Shown here one piece after another: positions 59,701 through 64,000 of a stretch of DNA of 64,000 nucleotides (position 1 is the first letter of the stretch; each line of letters opens with the position of its first letter). Source of the DNA: Cyanoderma ruficeps. Taxonomy: Eukaryota; Chordata; Aves; Passeriformes; Timaliidae. The notes beneath the pieces were generated by a model. The model saw only the letters and a program-made list of their open reading frames with translations, had not been told where the DNA came from and made no database searches. Made by a program: the position numbers and the translations under genes. The stretch is taken from NCBI GenBank assembly GCA_008694505.1, contig VZDJ01000200.1, positions 446,310 through 510,309 of the forward strand. The letters are read 5' to 3'.

Positions 59701-62700
59701 AGTCCATTCCCTCACACCCTCATCCCTGCCATCCCTTGTTCCTGATCCATTCCCTCACACCCTCATCTCTGCCATCCTGTGATCCCAGTCCATTCCCCCA
59801 CACCCCTCGGACACGGTGCTCCCTGCCCAGGCTGCAGACACAGCCTGGCCGAGCTGAGTGTGCGGTGGCAGAGCACACAAAGTGAGTTTGGTGTTCTCTG
59901 CTTCCCCTCCACCTCCCCTCGAGTTCTCTCCCCTCTTGGCATGTTGCACAAGTGTTCCAGTGCTCCTTCCCCAGCCTCTCCCTGCAGCCTGTCCCATCTG
60001 TGCTGGTGGTTTGGCCCATGCCCTGCTGGGAAGGCGGCCCCTGTCTGTGCTCCATCAATGGGGCCCTTGTGCCTCTCTCACTGGTGCTGTTCTCTGGGAA
60101 GGACGTGCAGGAGCCAGGCTGGGTGCAGCCAGAGGAATTCAGTGCTCAAATCCCAGAGCACCTCAGCCCTGCTCATGGGTCCCTGTTTGTAATCCCACTG
60201 GGGTGGCCTTTGGTGCCATGCCCTCGAATGACTTCCTGGGTGGCTGTGCCTGAGTGGGGCTGGGCTGTGCTATGGCAGGGGACCTGAAATGCCACCGAGG
60301 GCTGCAGGGCTTGTAGGTGCTTCTGGAGAGCTCCGTGGGGGGCCCAGCAGCATCAGAGCGAGGTGTGAGGCTCCAGGGATTGGGTGGGAATGGGATCCAA
60401 AATACATAAAGTAGAGGGGTTACAACTCAAACGGTTTAACTAATTTGGAAAAATGCAAGCAGCATTCATGATCCCAGAATTACTCATGTTGGCCTTGATT
60501 CTGGAGTCTCTGGAGTAGCTGTACTTTGGATGGTGTCAGGGACAGGCTGCTGCAGCCCAGCTGCCTTTGGAAGAGTTCACGTGTGCTGGTTCTCTTTGCT
60601 CTGTGGTGTACTTGTTTTATGTGTAGCTCTGCCACGGCTCTGGATGCCTGCACAAGGAAAGGGGCTGCTCCATCTCCTGCTAACAAAGCAATCTGCTCTG
60701 TGCTCCTTCCTGCTGTAAGGCCTGCAAGTCATTTAAGGTTTTGAGGATATATCTGAAACGTGCTATCCTTCAGCTGCTTGGAGTCAGCTCACTTGCAACA
60801 GGGGGGCTGCTGTTTGCCTGAAGGTGGCAGTTTTCAGAAACAGAGTGAACAAAGTATCTCAAATTGGAAGATGTTTTTTCAGGAGGATGGGGTGGGGATG
60901 AGGGTTTGGACATGGAGAGCATGGGACAAAGCATCCTTCAGAAGTTTGGAACACAGCAGAGGTGATTCCCTACTTGCAGAGGTTTGTCCACTGAGCTTTG
61001 AGCTGTGGATAGGGAGGTTTGTGCAGGAGGAGCTCACTCTGTCCGTGGAGTTACTGGATCCAGCACTCAGGTTGAACAGACAGGCAGCAGCAGCCCTGTG
61101 TGCCCTGTTGGTTTGGGATGTCAGGAGCAATGGAAATGGAACTGTGAACTTTTATAAATTTGGTCATGATAATCTTATAGGTGATTTCGGGTAATGAAGG
61201 CAGAAGCTTAAGAAACAAAGTGAAAAGCTCCTTTTCAATTTTTTTTCCCTACATCTGACTAGGATGAAGAAAGAGGAACACTTGAATGTGCATCTAATTA
61301 TTTTTCAGCAGTATGGAAGAAAATGAGCGAGTCATGGTGTGCTCTGTTGGCAGCAGAGCTGTGGGGAGGTGGAACTTCCTAACTTATCCTGACACCTGTC
61401 CATGGTCCCTGAACATTGAGCAGCCCATACTTCTACTTACAAAACAACGACAATGACAGGCTCTGAATTACTTAGTTTAATTTCAAAACACAAACAGCTT
61501 AAGAGTGCAGTTTTTCAAATGTTCTGAGGTAATTGTAAGGATTTATGTTCCAAAAGCCATCTTGGGAGTAAAACTCAGGAATAAAAGTTCGGGAGCTGTG
61601 TGGCATCACCCTTGGAATGATAGCAAAGGTTTGGGATGCCTTTAAAAGGGCTTTGTGTCTGTGTGTGTCTGACTGAATTTCTTTCTTCTCCAGAGGTTTT
61701 GATAAAGTTTCTTAAATTACAAACCTGGAATTTCCAGCCACACAGATGGATGTTTGTGTGAAACTGTTTTTGCTTTTACTCTACACAGATATTTTCTCCT
61801 TTCAAATGTCGCAGGGTGAAGCTATAGGTTTTGAGTATGGATATTTGTAACATCCAGTAAATGTCTTCTCATCCTGCTGCTCCATGGTGGCACCAAGGGG
61901 AATTGTTCTGAGACAGAGCTGACATTAGAGATCGCGGAACCTGTGTAAAAATAGGAGCAACAATTCCTATTCCTTTGAAACCTACAGTAAAAAGAGCTCC
62001 ATTAGTTTGGGAGTCTCAGTTTGCATGAGTGAAATGATTTTTTTCTTAATGAGTCTGTGGGAGGAACTTGGAAGAAGCTATTGGAGGAAGAACTCCTTTC
62101 TCTGATGTTTCTTGAGCTCCATGTGAGGGAACCTCGAGTTGTTCACCTGCAGGGATGAGTTTCCTATGCCCTGTGTTGTCTCCTGACTGCTCATTCTTTT
62201 GCATAGGTCCACCTTACAGGAAAATTCCTTCTCCTATCCTGCCCAGACCTGTCCTGCTCAGTTGCTTTCAGTTTTTTTAGGTAGTTTGGTCTCTTGAGTG
62301 TCAGTCTTTGTTGAGCCTTGGCTGGGGCAGGCAGGGCTGGGAGTGCAGCGGGAGCTTCCCGCAGGTGCAGACTGCTGGAGTGAGAACTGGGTGCTCACAC
62401 AGAGCTTCCCCAGCTGTGATTTTTAGTGTGAGATGGTTCTCTTTTCCCCACACAGGCATCTTTGCTTACCTGAACTATCATGTTCCCCGGACGAGACGGG
62501 AGATCCTGGAGACCCTCATCAAGGGGCTGCAGCGCCTGGAGTACCGGGGATATGACTCTGCAGGTACATCTCTCTGAGCTCTTTTGGCAATTTGGGCTTT
62601 AAGTGATGGTTTTCCTCGTGTGACTGTGAATGATTTCTACCACCTGCTTTTGAAGAAAACTGGAACATAAACTGGATGTGCCTATGGTCAGAGGTTTGGA

Positions 62701-63047
62701 TTAACTTCAATATACAGATTTCTATAAGCATTCTTGATTCCCCCTCCTAAAGCTTTAAAAATTACTGATAAGATGACAAAGGGAAAACTTATCTAAGGGG
62801 TTTCTTGCCTTTATGTGGCAGGCCAGCTTTTAGAGAGAGGGCTCAGGAAGAACCCAAAAGGGCAGAATTTGTTTACATAAAATATTGTAATAGCTTCTGT
62901 GCTTGACCTTCTTTCTGCATGTTGCATGGTGGTGTTTAGGTGTGGGACTGGACGGCGGAAATGACAAAGACTGGGAAGCCAATGCTTGCAAAATCCACAT
63001 CATCAAGCAGACAGGGAAAGTGAAGGCTCTGGATGAAGAGGTTCACA
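53588..63047 (+). CDS. GFPT1: GFPT1, glutamine:fructose-6-phosphate aminotransferase 1 (first 3 exons, partial)
   Basis: GFPT1 catalyses the first, rate-limiting step of the hexosamine pathway, making glucosamine-6-phosphate from fructose-6-phosphate and glutamine in the cytosol. Three exons (7, 108 and 108 nt) encode MCG, then [53 protein letters not shown], and [10 protein letters not shown]. Cys2, exposed as the N-terminal residue after Met removal, is the catalytic nucleophile of the glutaminase (Ntn-hydrolase) domain, and [10 protein letters not shown] is its family motif. Exons 4 onward lie beyond base 64,000. Phases join and no disruption is seen. GFPT2 is the alternative, but the exon 2-3 residues and the NFU1 neighbour favour GFPT1. 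Confidence 0.95.
53595..62455 (+). other. GFPT1 intron 1 (8.9 kb)
   Basis: It contains the end of the CpG island and the minisatellite at 59319-59810. Open frames such as 56089-56349 and 60760-61194 have no recognisable domain and no supporting splice context. Confidence 0.7.
59319..59810 (+). repeat. Minisatellite, unit 43/44 bp, about 11 copies
   Basis: The repeated core is 'cagtccattccctcacaccc', then 'ctcatccctgccatcc', with alternative endings tgtgatcc and cttgttcc. The unit switches between 43 and 44 bp through loss of one C, and subtypes alternate along the array. Confidence 0.95.
62456..62563 (+). CDS. GFPT1: GFPT1 exon 2: glutaminase domain start
   Basis: Acceptor ttttccccacacag, donor gtacat. 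The exon reads [20 protein letters not shown], ending RGYDSA plus one base of Gly. Confidence 0.96.
62940..63047 (+). CDS. GFPT1: GFPT1 exon 3
   Basis: Acceptor ggtggtgtttag, donor gtacgt. It reads [20 protein letters not shown], then [16 protein letters not shown] plus one base of Lys. Confidence 0.95.
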
Positions 63048-64000
63048 GTACGTATCTCCCTTTTCCTCCTCTGCCTTGAGATGTCCTCTCACCTCGTTTG
63101 TGTTTTGAATATCACCTGTTTTACCCACAAACACTAATTTCCAAGTAACTTGTGGGTAAAGAGTCAGAGGCGTAAATGCTGAGGGATGTGCTGTGAAGAG
63201 CCTAGTGATCCTGTAGTTGTTGATGTGAAGTTAGAGAGAAATCCTGATTTTTTCAAGACAAGTGAGTTGCATCCTACTAAAGTAAAATAGACCTAAAATG
63301 CATTGTGGAAAACAGACAAGAAAAAATCCAAAACAAACGACCAAAAAACTCCTGAAACTAGGGATAGAGGAAGCATAATTATCAAGACCTAGAGCTTGGG
63401 CAGAAGGAGAAATGCAGTAGGAACCTCCCCAGCTGGGTTTTAAATGTTCCCTTGTAACACTTGTCCCAGCTGGAGCCGTCTGTCCCTGGCGCTGGGCCCT
63501 GCAGTGGCTTCAGGAGGGCGCTGGTGAGGGTCACTGTCACACTGATGGGACTGTGGACACCGAGGGTTTCTGCATCTCTTTCTGCCTCTTTCTGTTCCCT
63601 TTATTTAAGTCTCAGTTCATTAAATCTGAGCTCAATGCAAAGATGCAGAAAGTTGTTGGGAGTGGAATACAGGCTGAGGGCAGGGAGATGCTTTTCAAAG
63701 CAGTCAGGATCTCAACTTCACATTCAGAAGCTGCTGTGTTGGTGTAGTTCAAATCTTTTTAACCCATTCTTGTGTCCACCTGAGGCACAATGTGCTGAGT
63801 GTCCCAGAGAGAGGTAGATTAGTCTAATTTTAGTGTAAACCAGGAGCCAAAAAGCCCAGATGAGGTGGGGTGTGCAGTACAGAAATGGGAGGTGGACAGA
63901 GGACTCCTGAGGGGAGGTTTGCCTGCTCAAGAAAATGTCACGACACAGTTTAAAAGAGATTGTGGAAACACTTATGGAGTAAGAGGAGGGTTTTTTTCCA
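63048..64000 (+). other. GFPT1 intron 3, to the window end
   Basis: I find no sequence matching the next GFPT1 exon, so intron 3 continues past the window. No repeat of note is visible. Confidence 0.65.

Noticed and set aside
59720..60287. Overlapping open frames next to the 43/44-bp minisatellite
   Set aside because: All frames on both strands are partly open, a composition effect; no domain is seen.

Overview
The window is vertebrate nuclear DNA, almost certainly from a bird. It carries several 3'-terminal fragments of CR1 (chicken repeat 1) LINEs on both strands, has compact introns with canonical GT-AG boundaries, and holds three genes whose order matches the AAK1-NFU1-GFPT1 block known from human 2p13.3 (reverse orientation there). 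LTR-like pieces would fit a passerine, but the species cannot be fixed from the sequence. All three genes lie on the + strand.

1-35,892: the 3' two thirds of AAK1 (AP2-associated kinase 1). Sixteen exons run from the kinase activation segment through the Gln/Pro-rich middle to the normal stop at 27,605. An alternative terminal exon at 34,766-35,892 has the right phase to follow the exon ending at 25,945 and would give a long C-terminal isoform. One exon end and its splice donor (9,535) have been amplified into a 48-bp tandem array of nearly 14 copies. The introns hold six CR1 fragments, a 197-bp near-identical duplication 1.26 kb apart, and smaller tandem duplications. A seventh CR1 fragment lies in the intron before the last exon.

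35,893-42,973: intergenic. A dead, intronless copy of SNIP1 lies on the - strand (about 37,916-38,847), with a 1-nt insertion and an in-frame TGA. It has no poly(A) tail and is bracketed by LTR-like segments in the same orientation. A separate solo-LTR-like piece lies near 41.5 kb, and a CR1 fragment abuts the NFU1 promoter.

42,974-50,603: a complete NFU1 gene (mitochondrial Fe-S cluster scaffold), 8 coding exons, 252 codons plus stop, with a CpG-rich start and a poly(A) signal. Intron 1 contains a degenerate ~40-bp minisatellite.

53,588-64,000: the 5' end of GFPT1 (glutamine:fructose-6-phosphate amidotransferase). A strongly CpG-rich promoter, preceded by a ~55-bp minisatellite, leads to a 7-nt coding exon 1 (Met-Cys-G), an 8.9-kb first intron with a 43/44-bp minisatellite, and exons 2 and 3. 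The rest of the gene lies beyond the window.

The genes have unrelated jobs (clathrin endocytosis kinase, Fe-S delivery, hexosamine synthesis). Their adjacency is conserved synteny and not an operon-like unit.
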